Origin: Acidaminobacter sp. JC074
GTDB lineage: Bacteria; Bacillota; Clostridia; Peptostreptococcales; Acidaminobacteraceae
Direction of reading: 5' to 3'
NCBI RefSeq assembly: GCF_022496765.1
Contig: NZ_VANV01000013.1
Span: forward strand, 62,001-126,000
DNA length: 64,000 nt
Both the position numbers and the translations under genes were made by a program. Shown in pieces: positions 1 to 7,943 of this stretch. A model generated the notes under the pieces. That model was not told where the DNA came from, made no database searches, and worked only from the letters and a program-made list of their open reading frames with translations. Positions within the stretch are counted from its first letter, which is position 1; each line of letters starts with the position of its first letter.

Positions 1-283
1 CTAGATCATGACCTCCTTTAAGCAAGCCACCACAATACCTCATATAAATACCTTTAAGTGATACTTCTATCGAGTTTCTATATAAAAAACAAATAGGAAA
101 AATGAATGTATCAAGCGTACTAATGGCTCCAGTTAAACCACTTTCAATAGCATCATCAACTAATTTATCAGCAGCATTCTTATACCCCATCTTTACCCCA
201 TAAAAAGCCGTATCTTTATCTTGCCATCCAAAATAGGCTCTTGTTCTTTGATTTTTCCCTTCAATAAACAGCTTTCTTTGCAT
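1..283 (-). CDS. HEPN-like protein, C-terminus cut by window edge
   Basis: An ATG at 283 preceded by GAGGAT opens a frame that stays open to the window edge (94 codons seen). The visible part has a Y-x-x-W motif near residue 17, then a helical stretch with IFPICF, an IE-x-x-LK motif and a terminal GHDL. The same order of motifs (IFP-x-x-F, IELYLK, HD) occurs in the next gene upstream (336-962), so the two are diverged paralogues. The pattern resembles HEPN-fold helical proteins, many of which are RNases of toxin or phage-defence systems; that is a family-level guess. No known gene name can be given. It lies at the end of the conjugative-element module and may be cargo. Confidence 0.5.
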   Translation of the reverse strand, partial: MQRKLFIEGKNQRTRAYFGWQDKDTAFYGVKMGYKNAADKLVDDAIESGLTGAISTLDTFIFPICFLYRNSIEVSLKGIYMRYCGGLLKGGHDL

Positions 284-335
284 TAAATATCCTCACTTTA
301 CTACTATAAAAAATTTATATCAAATATTTTGATTA

Positions 336-962
336 CTAATAATCACTCTGAATATAATCATATAGATAATGCGAAGTAATTGAATCGAGATTTTCTCCAA
401 TTTCTTTAAAACGAATTAAAAAATTCTCTAAATCAACAACTTTATTCATGTAATCATCTGCATAGAAATGATTTTCAAAACTCCTATTAAAAGGATACCT
501 TGAAAAATCCATATTGTCGTTACTTTTCTCTCTTAATTCAATATTTTCGTAAAGCTCATCAATATATTTTTTTAAGCCTAATGTCAGTTGTCTAAATTTC
601 TTTCGTTGATCCTTATCGCCCTCAAAAGCTATCATACGTTTTTCAACAACATTATACAACTGCTTAATATCATGAATTTTATCAAACTTCATGTCATTCT
701 TTAATAAAATATTATATTCCCAAATAAGCACTTTTAAATACAACTCGATTCCATGATTCACCGAGAAAAGCATTGGAAAAATAATAACGTCAGCATCCTT
801 ATTTCTGTTGTCATTTAACAAGTTCTCCGATAAAGTGATTGCCGCCTTAAAATAACCATCTGCAAGGCTAATCATATTACCAAGCGCATCATGCTTATCT
901 GTTCTCCAATTCAAATATGCAGTCTTATTAACATCACTATTATAAGTAAATATCCCCTTCAT
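336..962 (-). CDS. HEPN-like helical protein, paralogue of 1-283
   Basis: About 208 residues. Three ATGs or near-starts cluster at 962-980; the one at 962 is chosen because AGAGAGG lies 6 bases upstream of it, while the earlier ones overlap that site. Residues about 50-105 hold IIFPMLF, NHGIELYLK and KIHDIKQL, the same spaced motifs as the gene at 1-283. The rest is charged and helical with no signal peptide, so the protein is probably cytosolic. HEPN proteins often carry an R-x4-6-H catalytic motif; I do not see a clear one here, so RNase activity is uncertain. The gene is co-oriented with its paralogue, 52 bases away, and follows the coupling-protein gene of the conjugative module. Confidence 0.55.
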   Translation of the reverse strand: MKGIFTYNSDVNKTAYLNWRTDKHDALGNMISLADGYFKAAITLSENLLNDNRNKDADVIIFPMLFSVNHGIELYLKVLIWEYNILLKNDMKFDKIHDIKQLYNVVEKRMIAFEGDKDQRKKFRQLTLGLKKYIDELYENIELREKSNDNMDFSRYPFNRSFENHFYADDYMNKVVDLENFLIRFKEIGENLDSITSHYLYDYIQSDY

Positions 963-1124
963 ATTCATCCTCTCTTTCAATTTGTAACTGCAGTTATGTC
1001 AACAGTTTAAATTAACCATAATAATAGTTTAACATAGAAAAACATTATTAACTAAAATTCCAAGTTTTATTCCGATAGTATCATAATTATCCTTTAAACA
1101 ATTATGAAGTTTTTACAAAGTCCG

Positions 1125-1149
1125 ACTTATGGTCAAGTTGACCATAAGT
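1125..1149. repeat. Perfect 12-bp inverted repeat with one central base
   Basis: ACTTATGGTCAA, a single G, then its exact reverse complement. It sits 3 bases beyond the stop codon of the coupling-protein gene and 160 bases upstream of the HEPN-like genes. No T-run follows on either strand, so it is not a standard terminator. It could be a protein-binding site, for example for a regulator or relaxosome factor. Confidence 0.6.
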
Positions 1150-1152
1150 TGA

Positions 1153-2949
1153 TTAATCTACATCTACTTCAATTACCTCAATAGCTTGACTTCTCTTAAA
1201 TCTTAGATTTGTCTTCATGTACTGTTCTATATTAAAATTATTTTTGTCATCATAATCACCTAATAAGGGGTAGTTTTTATGTTTGGTGATATCAAACTTA
1301 TTAGATAAGAAAGGCCTAACACCACGTAGTTGTAAGATACATTTATCAGAGTCCATTACAGCTAGCTCGTCCATAGTCATAAGTTCCTTGCCGACTTTTT
1401 GATAGTTTAGTCCATAGCTTCTTTCTCTACCTCTTGTTTCTGAATTGTTGTACAAATCGATGGTTTCTTTGCCTAAACTGTCTGATAAGTCTTTAAGTGT
1501 AGTCTTTTCTTTACCACCTAAAAAGAGCATGCTATCACAGTTACCAATGATTGTTTCAGCATGATCTTTATATATGGCTTTTAATTGACTTTGAGTCTGA
1601 AGAATAATACTTGCAGACATTTCTCTAGAACGAATTGTAGCTATTAATTTTTCAAACTTTGGTATTTGACCTATATTGGCAAATTCATCAAGTAAAAACC
1701 TAACATGAATAGGTAGTCTACCTTTGTAGAAATCATCTGCTTTATCTGCCAGTAGATTAAATAACTGAGTGTACATCATTGCAACTACAAAGTTAAAGGT
1801 ATCATCTGTATCTGAAATGATAACAAACAATGCAGATAACTCATCACCTAATGTATCCAAATCCATTTCATCATATTCCATGATTTCTCTTAATTCTGCA
1901 ATATCAAAAGGTGCTAATCTAGCACCACAGGAAATAAGAATAGACTTCGCAGTTTTACCTGCAGCTAGTTTATATTTTTTATATTGTCTCACTGCAAAAT
2001 GATTAGGGTCCTCACGCTCTAAGGCATCAAATAACAAATCCACTGGATTCTTAAAGTCTTCATCATCCTCTCTGGCTTCACTGGCATTAATCAACTCTAA
2101 TAATGTTGAAAAGTTTTGTTCTTCCATGGGTGCTTTATAATAAATGTAACCTATCAAAGCAGTATAATATAGTTTCTCAGCTTTCACCCAAAAGTCTTCA
2201 CCAGCTTTATCACCTTCACCTTTTGTGTTGGCTATAATGGTACTCACAAGCTTCAGGATGTCCTTTTCGGAACGTATATAAACAAAAGGATTATAATGCA
2301 TAGACTTCTTGAAATTAATGGTGTTAAATGTCTTAATACGATATGCCTCATACTTCACTTTCCCATTTTTAGTTTTCTTAGGTCTACCTCTTGCTAGCAA
2401 TTTACCACATTCAACAAGAAGAGTACCTTTAGGATCAGTAATAACAAAACTTGAATGCATCTGCATTAAGTTAGGTTTTACAAAGAATCTAGTCTTTCCT
2501 GAACCAGAACCTCCAACAACTAAAACATTTTTATTTCTTGCATACTTTGGGTTTGGGGGTCTAGAATTCATCATCAATCTTTCACTTTGAGTTAGTAATA
2601 CATTCTTTGAAAATTCTTTATCGATGTAAGGCTTAATATCCTTATTATTTCCCCATCTTGCAGAGCCATACTCGATGCCCTTTCTGAACTTCTTAGCATT
2701 CTTACCTTTGATATAAACAATTAAAAATATGACTAATGCTCCTACTACACTAACCATTAAATCTTTGAAATTTAAGCTTGGTAAGGGTGTTTCAAACAAC
2801 CTATGAGATTGTATTAAAAGTTGTGATAATCGCTCTAAAGGCTCATTTACATCAAATGAATGGTAGAGTTCAGATAATTGGTTACATAAGTAAAATATAA
2901 TAACATAAGGTGCAAGTTTGAAAATCATCTGTCTTGTTTCATCTGTCAT
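1153..2949 (-). CDS. VirD4/TraG-type conjugation coupling ATPase (T4CP)
   Basis: 598-residue membrane ATPase expected to dock relaxase-bound DNA on the type IV secretion channel. Two N-terminal membrane segments (about 10-22 and 64-80) are followed by the Walker A motif GGSGSGKT at 146-153, ITDPKGTLL shortly after, and a Walker B-like RFLLDEFANIG near 410-420. Length fits the Tn1549-type VirD4 family. The start overlaps the stop of the PcfB gene by ATGA, typical of translational coupling, and PcfB-family proteins work with this ATPase. The C-terminal tail is short. Gene order parA-parB-repA-pcfB-virD4 marks an integrative conjugative element. Confident at family level. Confidence 0.9.
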   Translation of the reverse strand: MTDETRQMIFKLAPYVIIFYLCNQLSELYHSFDVNEPLERLSQLLIQSHRLFETPLPSLNFKDLMVSVVGALVIFLIVYIKGKNAKKFRKGIEYGSARWGNNKDIKPYIDKEFSKNVLLTQSERLMMNSRPPNPKYARNKNVLVVGGSGSGKTRFFVKPNLMQMHSSFVITDPKGTLLVECGKLLARGRPKKTKNGKVKYEAYRIKTFNTINFKKSMHYNPFVYIRSEKDILKLVSTIIANTKGEGDKAGEDFWVKAEKLYYTALIGYIYYKAPMEEQNFSTLLELINASEAREDDEDFKNPVDLLFDALEREDPNHFAVRQYKKYKLAAGKTAKSILISCGARLAPFDIAELREIMEYDEMDLDTLGDELSALFVIISDTDDTFNFVVAMMYTQLFNLLADKADDFYKGRLPIHVRFLLDEFANIGQIPKFEKLIATIRSREMSASIILQTQSQLKAIYKDHAETIIGNCDSMLFLGGKEKTTLKDLSDSLGKETIDLYNNSETRGRERSYGLNYQKVGKELMTMDELAVMDSDKCILQLRGVRPFLSNKFDITKHKNYPLLGDYDDKNNFNIEQYMKTNLRFKRSQAIEVIEVDVD

Positions 2950-3443
2950 AGACTTTGCTCCTTATCCAGTTTTTTCTCTTTCCCTTTATCCATTTGCTTT
3001 GACTTTTCAACCATTGTTTTAAGTCTATCCTTAAGGGATGGCCTTTTATCCTCATCTTTTGCTAAACTGCTTTTTAAATATTCTTTGAATGCAAAATCAA
3101 TTACATCTAGATCTTTGCCTTTGAAAAACACAAAATAAGTTGGTGGTTTAGATGCAGTATCTTTTTTTAGTGCATATTCCAAATTATATTTTTTTGCCAC
3201 CTTCTCAAAGTCTTTTATATTTTTTTCGTTAATCTCAATGTTCTTAAGTCCATCATATTTTCTACTGAGATTTTCAAGAGTGGTCTTGCCTAAAGGCTTA
3301 ACACTCTTAATGGCCTTTTTACCTCTCTTTACATTTTTCCTGTGAGCTAGGTATTTATTCAAAACTTTTTTTAGTTCTACAGCAGTAAATCGTGCTGCCT
3401 TAATTTGTAGGGCAATGGTTTTCTCGTTTACATGTTCTTGCAC
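2946..3443 (-). CDS. PcfB-family conjugation accessory protein (DUF3801)
   Basis: 165 residues starting at a GTG (3443) with GAGGTGAAAGTAA upstream. The N-terminal half matches the PcfB pattern: K-A-A-R-x-T-x-x-x-L and a conserved helix with a PLGK-x-TLENLSRK-like stretch, then a basic lysine-rich tail. PcfB is an accessory factor for the PcfC/VirD4 coupling protein in Gram-positive conjugation. The gene overlaps the coupling-protein start by 4 bases and follows repA by 11 bases, so all are probably one transcript. No membrane segment or signal peptide is seen. Confidence 0.8.
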   Translation of the reverse strand: MQEHVNEKTIALQIKAARFTAVELKKVLNKYLAHRKNVKRGKKAIKSVKPLGKTTLENLSRKYDGLKNIEINEKNIKDFEKVAKKYNLEYALKKDTASKPPTYFVFFKGKDLDVIDFAFKEYLKSSLAKDEDKRPSLKDRLKTMVEKSKQMDKGKEKKLDKEQSL

Positions 3444-3454
3444 TTACTTTCACC

Positions 3455-4435
3455 TCATCTCGAACCATACATATCATGATTAACCCTTGATCGATAATAC
3501 TGATCTATTGTTGATGGTGCATTAAAGATCGTGGTAATTAAATAAGCCCTAATATTTTTTATCTTGGATGGATTTTCATTCATGCAATCCAAAATGTAAT
3601 CTATGTGCTTTTGTCTAATTTCTAAAAATCTTTGTTTAACAATATCACCAGGTAATGCTACGCCATTAACACGAATAGTATCTTCTCTTGGTGTGCAAAG
3701 AACATCACACATAACACCAACAATATTATCAACATCCTTTAGGTTTATCTTGTCATAAACATAAACAACATTGTACTCAATATTTGCTTTTATGAGTTTC
3801 TCATATTCCAAATATTGATTAATCTCATCCTGTCCATCGTCTGTTTTTAGATTAGATTGGATATGATTAAATTCAGTATGATTATAATTAGTATTATTAG
3901 GGTCTAAATTTGGAACTTCTTGAAGTCTATTTTCTTGACCTACTGAAATATGATTATTAGACTCCTTGAAGTCTAATTTATGGACTTCTTGAAGTCTATT
4001 ATTTAGACCTTCAGAAGTATGATTTTTAGACTTCTGGAATTCTCCAGTGTTTTCAAGGCTTCCAGTGTTTCCTAGGATGAAGTTTTTCACATAAATGATG
4101 TTTGGTCTTCCAAGTCCTTGACGCTTTTTTTCGATTAACCCTATGCCTTTTTTATCATCTAACTCAGCCATCATATTTACAGCCTTCTGTTTAGAACAAT
4201 TCAAATTCTCTTGAATTTCTTCTACTGTAAAAATGATGTAAACCCTATTTTCTTTATCAAGCCAACCATTAGCTCGGGAAAGTGCCATACGATCTAATAA
4301 CATACCGTACAGGACTTTAGATTCTGCTGATAACTTCCTAAATCTATTATCAGTAAATAGTACTTTGGGGATACGAAAAAAAGTGAATTGCTCTGATTCA
4401 TTTCCATAATAATAGTCTAATTTTAGACCTGCCAT
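3455..4435 (-). CDS. repA: RepA_N-family replication initiator
   Basis: About 326 residues. I start at the ATG at 4435, which has GGGGTGGAG 4 bases upstream, rather than the in-frame GTG at 4444 that lies inside that site. Residues about 17-115 form the RepA_N winged-helix region (FFRIPKVLFTD, LSAESKVLYGMLLDRM, SKQKAVNMMAEL). The centre holds a 23-residue peptide repeat (NRLQEV twice) that is a by-product of the 23-bp iteron array at 3914-4051. The C-terminal part resembles the domain found on many conjugative-element RepA_N proteins. In this family the origin lies inside the rep gene, which fits the iterons. The protein would start replication of the excised circle. Confidence 0.88.
   Translation of the reverse strand: MAGLKLDYYYGNESEQFTFFRIPKVLFTDNRFRKLSAESKVLYGMLLDRMALSRANGWLDKENRVYIIFTVEEIQENLNCSKQKAVNMMAELDDKKGIGLIEKKRQGLGRPNIIYVKNFILGNTGSLENTGEFQKSKNHTSEGLNNRLQEVHKLDFKESNNHISVGQENRLQEVPNLDPNNTNYNHTEFNHIQSNLKTDDGQDEINQYLEYEKLIKANIEYNVVYVYDKINLKDVDNIVGVMCDVLCTPREDTIRVNGVALPGDIVKQRFLEIRQKHIDYILDCMNENPSKIKNIRAYLITTIFNAPSTIDQYYRSRVNHDMYGSR
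3914..4051. repeat. Six 23-bp iterons inside repA (candidate origin)
   Basis: Repeat starts fall at 3914, 3937, 3960, 3983, 4006 and 4029, an exact 23-bp phase. The core is the near-palindrome GACTTCTTGAAGTC. Copies 1, 3 and 4 match it best; 2, 5 and 6 are degenerate. Because 23 is not a multiple of three, the protein repeats every 23 residues. Position inside the central part of a RepA_N gene is where origins of this family are known to lie. Confidence 0.8.
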
Positions 4436-4449
4436 TTTCTCCACCCCAC

Positions 4450-5397
4450 TTAATTTTTAAAATACTTTACTAGTGCTTTTTCTATGATTTCTTCTACTTC
4501 ATTTGGTGTATTATCTTTAAAATACTTTGTTATAATTTGACTTGAAACCTTCACCTTTTGATACGCTTTAGGTTTCATTTTTTTCTTTTCTACATCTATC
4601 AAGAACTTACTGATTTCTGTTTCATTTAGTTGTCCAGATCGATGTAATTTCTTTAGTTCATTAGCTTCATTTAAGCTCAATTTTTTGCTTAAATCTTCGC
4701 ATTCCCTGTAAAGGTGTTTCTGAAGCTTTTTAGGTAAATAAGATAAAGATACACCCACCAATTTCTTAACTTTTTTATAATCTACAGCTTCTTTCCATTC
4801 ACCTATCAACTTATTAAGCCTTAAAGTTCTAGCTACAGAACTAGATGACATATCATGCTCATTACCAACATTCTCTCTGTTATTTGTTGATGTTTTTTCT
4901 GAACTTTGAACATCATTATTCTCTAACATTTTAATCTCATTTTGAATATCAGTTCTTCTACCTTGACTAATCACATTCTTATATTGAACTTCTAAGACTG
5001 CAGCTTGTTCTGATGGATACATATCATTAAATGATCGTTGCATTAAATTGGTTTCAATTACATAGATATACGCTTCTTCATCTGTCAGATCTTCTTTGAT
5101 AATTGATGGCACTGTTTTAAGTCCAGCAATTGTAGCAGCATTCATCCTATTATGACCAGCAAGCATTTCATATTGTCCTGGTCCGATTGGACGTATAATA
5201 ACAGGATTTAAAACACCGTTATTTTTAATACTCTCAACCATATCATCAAGTCTTCTACCCTCATATGAGTGAAATGGATGATCTCTAAATTCTTGGATTA
5301 AATTTATCTCAATATCAGGTATTGTACTGTTATTTTCATCAAATCCAAATAGATCAACTGCATCTGTAATTTTTCTTCTAGGGCTATCTAATTTCAC
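4450..5397 (-). CDS. parB: ParB/Spo0J-family partition protein
   Basis: 315 residues, GTG start at 5397 with AAAGGAGATG upstream, overlapping the end of parA by 14 bases. Residues about 25-115 are the ParB N-terminal CTPase/nuclease-like domain (IQEFRDHPFHSYEGRRL, GHNRMNAATIAGL), followed by a helix-turn-helix region (SSSSVARTLRLNKLI near 180-195). It would bind a parS-like site and work with ParA to keep the circular form of the element in dividing cells. Adjacent repA and parA support this. No parS site was identified. Confidence 0.88.
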   Translation of the reverse strand: MKLDSPRRKITDAVDLFGFDENNSTIPDIEINLIQEFRDHPFHSYEGRRLDDMVESIKNNGVLNPVIIRPIGPGQYEMLAGHNRMNAATIAGLKTVPSIIKEDLTDEEAYIYVIETNLMQRSFNDMYPSEQAAVLEVQYKNVISQGRRTDIQNEIKMLENNDVQSSEKTSTNNRENVGNEHDMSSSSVARTLRLNKLIGEWKEAVDYKKVKKLVGVSLSYLPKKLQKHLYRECEDLSKKLSLNEANELKKLHRSGQLNETEISKFLIDVEKKKMKPKAYQKVKVSSQIITKYFKDNTPNEVEEIIEKALVKYFKN

Positions 5398-6169
5398 TAT
5401 CTAACATCTCCTTTGCAAATTCTTGATAAGCTAAGCCAGCAGTTGATGAAGGCGAATACTCAGATATTGCTTGGCTATAATATATGGACTCACCAACTTT
5501 AACAGTTGTTGGTATCTGAGTATCAAAAATTTTGACCTTACCATCATATGCTTCACTCACTTGATCAGAAAGAACTTTTGTCAAATTCGTTCTTGTATCA
5601 CACATGGTTAGAAGTATACCTTTGATTCCTAGTCTAGGATTGATACGTTTTTTTATTTTACTGATAGTCTTTAATAAATAATTAAGTCCCATCATTGCAA
5701 GTAATTGAGGATTAACTGTAATGATAACGCTATCTGCTGCACTTAATGCATTAATCGTTAAAGATCCTAAAGAAGGCGATGTATCAATCAATATGTAATC
5801 ATAGTCCTCTTGTAAAGGCTCTAAGATCTCATATAAGATGCGTTCACTGCCCATTTCTAATTTCAAGTTAGCATCAACGACTGTCAGTAGAATACTTGAT
5901 GGTATTAAATCTAAACCGTTCTTAGAAACAATATACTCTGACTTATCAGGAAGATTTTCATCTTCCATTTGCAGTGTCATTATATTAGCTATATTGGTTT
6001 CGATAGAATTCACATCTACTCCAAAACATGTGGTTAAGTTTGCCTGTCCATCGAAATCAATCATCAAAACTTTCTTACCTAACTGAACTAATGAATATCC
6101 TAAATTCAATGTTGTCGTCGTTTTAGCAACGCCACCCTTTTGATTTGCTATTGTGATTATCTCTGCCAT
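5384..6169 (-). CDS. parA: ParA/Soj-family partition ATPase
   Basis: About 261 residues. The start is set at the ATG at 6169, with AAGGAGG 7 bases upstream; the longer frame from 6193 would include that site. The deviant Walker A motif KGGVAKTTTT is at the N-terminus, with IDFDGQANLT and YDYILIDTSPSLG (Walker B) further in. Cytosolic, nucleoid-binding ATPase of plasmid and conjugative-element partition. First gene of the visible module; transcription runs parA-parB-repA-pcfB-virD4. Confidence 0.9.
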   Translation of the reverse strand: MAEIITIANQKGGVAKTTTTLNLGYSLVQLGKKVLMIDFDGQANLTTCFGVDVNSIETNIANIMTLQMEDENLPDKSEYIVSKNGLDLIPSSILLTVVDANLKLEMGSERILYEILEPLQEDYDYILIDTSPSLGSLTINALSAADSVIITVNPQLLAMMGLNYLLKTISKIKKRINPRLGIKGILLTMCDTRTNLTKVLSDQVSEAYDGKVKIFDTQIPTTVKVGESIYYSQAISEYSPSSTAGLAYQEFAKEMLDSEIR

Positions 6170-6195
6170 TTCAATCCTCCTTGATTTTTGCATGT

Positions 6196-6225
6196 AAAAA
6201 GGGACACTTGTGTTAAAAGTATCCC
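6196..6225 (-). terminator. Rho-independent terminator between rlmD and parA
   Basis: On the minus strand GGGATACTT pairs with AAGTGTCCC (one G-U) and is followed by TTTTT. It would end transcription coming from rlmD before the parA start. Confidence 0.7.
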
Positions 6226-6242
6226 TAAAATCTTAATTATTC

Positions 6243-6400
6243 TTATTTTTCATCTATAAAGTGCTTTGTATCACCTTCATCGAGGTATACCCCAACCGAA
6301 ACATTGATTTTGCCAATTTCACGCTTTTCTCTAGTAAAATCCGCTTTTACTTCGAAAGTCCAGAAATCTACAAAGTGAGTAAATTCAACGATTTCAACGA
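6243..6400 (-). pseudogene. Orphan reading frame after rlmD, no start codon
   Basis: A frame different from that of rlmD is open from inside the end of rlmD to a TAA at 6243. It encodes about 50 residues with stretches such as FTHFVDFWTFEVKADF and REIGKINVSVGVYLDEGD, which read like real protein rather than chance. No ATG, GTG or TTG with a ribosome site is available, so it looks like the 3' remnant of a gene joined to rlmD by recombination, as happens at an integration junction. I do not recognise the parent protein. Confidence 0.4.
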
Positions 6401-6440
6401 TTAATTTCTTTGCAGTGCCACAATGGTCTCCACGTGGGTA
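6401..6440. other. Possible conjugative-element attachment junction at rlmD 3' end
   Basis: The last codons of rlmD include CACGTGGAGACC (HVET), a conserved stretch. The 3' end of rlmD/rumA is a known hot spot for conjugative-element integration in Firmicutes. Here the element genes abut it, with an orphan frame between. The partner site is outside the window, so the exact crossover cannot be given. Confidence 0.3.
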
Positions 6441-7750
6441 GTGAACGGGAAAAGGTCTACGGGCTGCACTTTTTCTACCGAGTACTTTTCTGACAGTATC
6501 TTTAAATCTCTTGCCAGTGTAGAAGGCTTACATGATACATAAACGACTTTCTTTGGTGCCATTTTAAGGATTGTATCCAACACCTCTTTTTCACACCCTT
6601 TTCTAGGTGGGTCTACAACAATGACATCAGCTTGATAACCTTTCTTATAAAGATCAGGTATGATTACTTCCGCTTTATCAGCATGAAACTCAGTATTATC
6701 AATTTGATTGTTCACTGCGTTTTCTTTTGCATCTTTAATAGCCACATCAATAAGCTCCACGCCTGTTACGCGTTTGGCTGCTTTTGCTAAGAATAAAGAT
6801 ATGGTACCAATACCACAGTAGATATCAAATACTTCATCGTCTTTGCTTATTTCAGCATACTCAAGGGCCTTATTGTATAGGACTTCTGTCTGAGATGGAT
6901 TGACTTGTAAAAAAGACAATGGTGATATTTCAAACGAAAGATCTTCAATATAATCAGTAATCTTATCATCACCTAATAGCGTGATGTTATCATAACCCAT
7001 GACTCTGTTGCCTTTAGAAGTGTTGATATTTTGAATAAAGGATTTTATCTCAGGGAATTCCTTGCTTAGTTCTATTGATAAATCTTTTAAGACAACTTGC
7101 TCTTCTTTAGAGTTGGTTACAAATATCAACATCATATCTTTTGTCTTAAAAGATATTCTAGTGACGATATGTCTTAAAATGCCTCTGTGCTTTTCCTCAT
7201 TATAAATCTTTATATCTAAATTTTTAAGATGATTCTTCAAAGATTTCATCACCTTATTGACTAGCGGGTGCTGAACCATACACTGATCTATATCAACAAC
7301 ATCGTGGGTTCTCTGCTTGTAAAAACCAACTTGAATTCTTCCATCAACCATTCTGACAGGATACTGCGATTTATTTCTATAACAAATAGGCTCTTCCATA
7401 CCAAGAACATCTTCAACTTCTACATCTAAACCACCAATGCGTTTCATAGCATCTTCCACTTGTTTCTTTTTTAGTTCAAGCTGTGAGTTATAATCAATCA
7501 TCTGGGTTTGACAACCACCACATTTGGTATATGGACATGTTGGAACCTGTCTCATATTTGAGCCTTCAACAATCGAGTCAACAATGCCGATTGCATACTG
7601 CTTCTTGACTTTTATAATCTTAGCTGTCACCTTATCACCAGGTATACCGCCATGAACAAAAACAGTGAAGTCATCAACCTTTCCAATACCTTCTCCATTA
7701 TCACCTAAATCTATTATTTCTATCTCATAACACTTATTTTTTTCTAACAT
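6401..7750 (-). CDS. rlmD: 23S rRNA (uracil-5-)-methyltransferase, RlmD/RumA family
   Basis: 449 residues. An N-terminal TRAM domain (about 1-60) is followed by the iron-sulphur cysteines of CPYTKCGGC (C72, C77, C80, plus IDQC near 157), the SAM-binding DIYCGIGTIS, the DPPRKGC motif and the catalytic cysteine region YVSCKPSTLARDL near 405. It uses SAM to make 5-methyluridine in 23S rRNA; Gram-positive members may modify two sites (RlmCD), which sequence alone cannot decide. The enzyme looks intact and ends in HVETIVALQRN, so an insertion at its 3' end would not have damaged it. Confidence 0.92.
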   Translation of the reverse strand: MLEKNKCYEIEIIDLGDNGEGIGKVDDFTVFVHGGIPGDKVTAKIIKVKKQYAIGIVDSIVEGSNMRQVPTCPYTKCGGCQTQMIDYNSQLELKKKQVEDAMKRIGGLDVEVEDVLGMEEPICYRNKSQYPVRMVDGRIQVGFYKQRTHDVVDIDQCMVQHPLVNKVMKSLKNHLKNLDIKIYNEEKHRGILRHIVTRISFKTKDMMLIFVTNSKEEQVVLKDLSIELSKEFPEIKSFIQNINTSKGNRVMGYDNITLLGDDKITDYIEDLSFEISPLSFLQVNPSQTEVLYNKALEYAEISKDDEVFDIYCGIGTISLFLAKAAKRVTGVELIDVAIKDAKENAVNNQIDNTEFHADKAEVIIPDLYKKGYQADVIVVDPPRKGCEKEVLDTILKMAPKKVVYVSCKPSTLARDLKILSEKYSVEKVQPVDLFPFTTHVETIVALQRN

Positions 7751-7771
7751 ACACCCTCCTGCCAGTCACTT

Positions 7772-7799
7772 ATTATATCACAATTTTATGGGCTTGACA
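7772..7799 (-). promoter_or_regulatory. Likely sigma-A promoter of rlmD
   Basis: On the minus strand TGTCAA, 16 bases, then a perfect TATAAT, about 20 bases before the rlmD start. The -35 is weak. Confidence 0.45.
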
Positions 7800-7905
7800 C
7801 GCTTTCAAGATACTGATTTCACTTAATAAGCTTATATTAGACAAAATAAATATAAAATTGCAATTAATTCTGAATTATCGAGTAGCCAGATTTCACATTT
7901 TGCAC

Positions 7906-7911
7906 TATAAT
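7906..7911 (+). promoter_or_regulatory. -10 element before the GerMN gene
   Basis: TATAAT 33 bases before the GTG start at 7944; no good TTGACA at the expected distance, so the promoter may use a different sigma factor or an activator. Confidence 0.35.
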
Positions 7912-7943
7912 GAGAGTATGTGAATACCTAGGAGGATTACGAC

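Noticed and set aside
3914-4051. CRISPR-like short repeat
   Set aside because: The 23-bp units are directly adjacent without spacers and lie inside repA; they are iterons.
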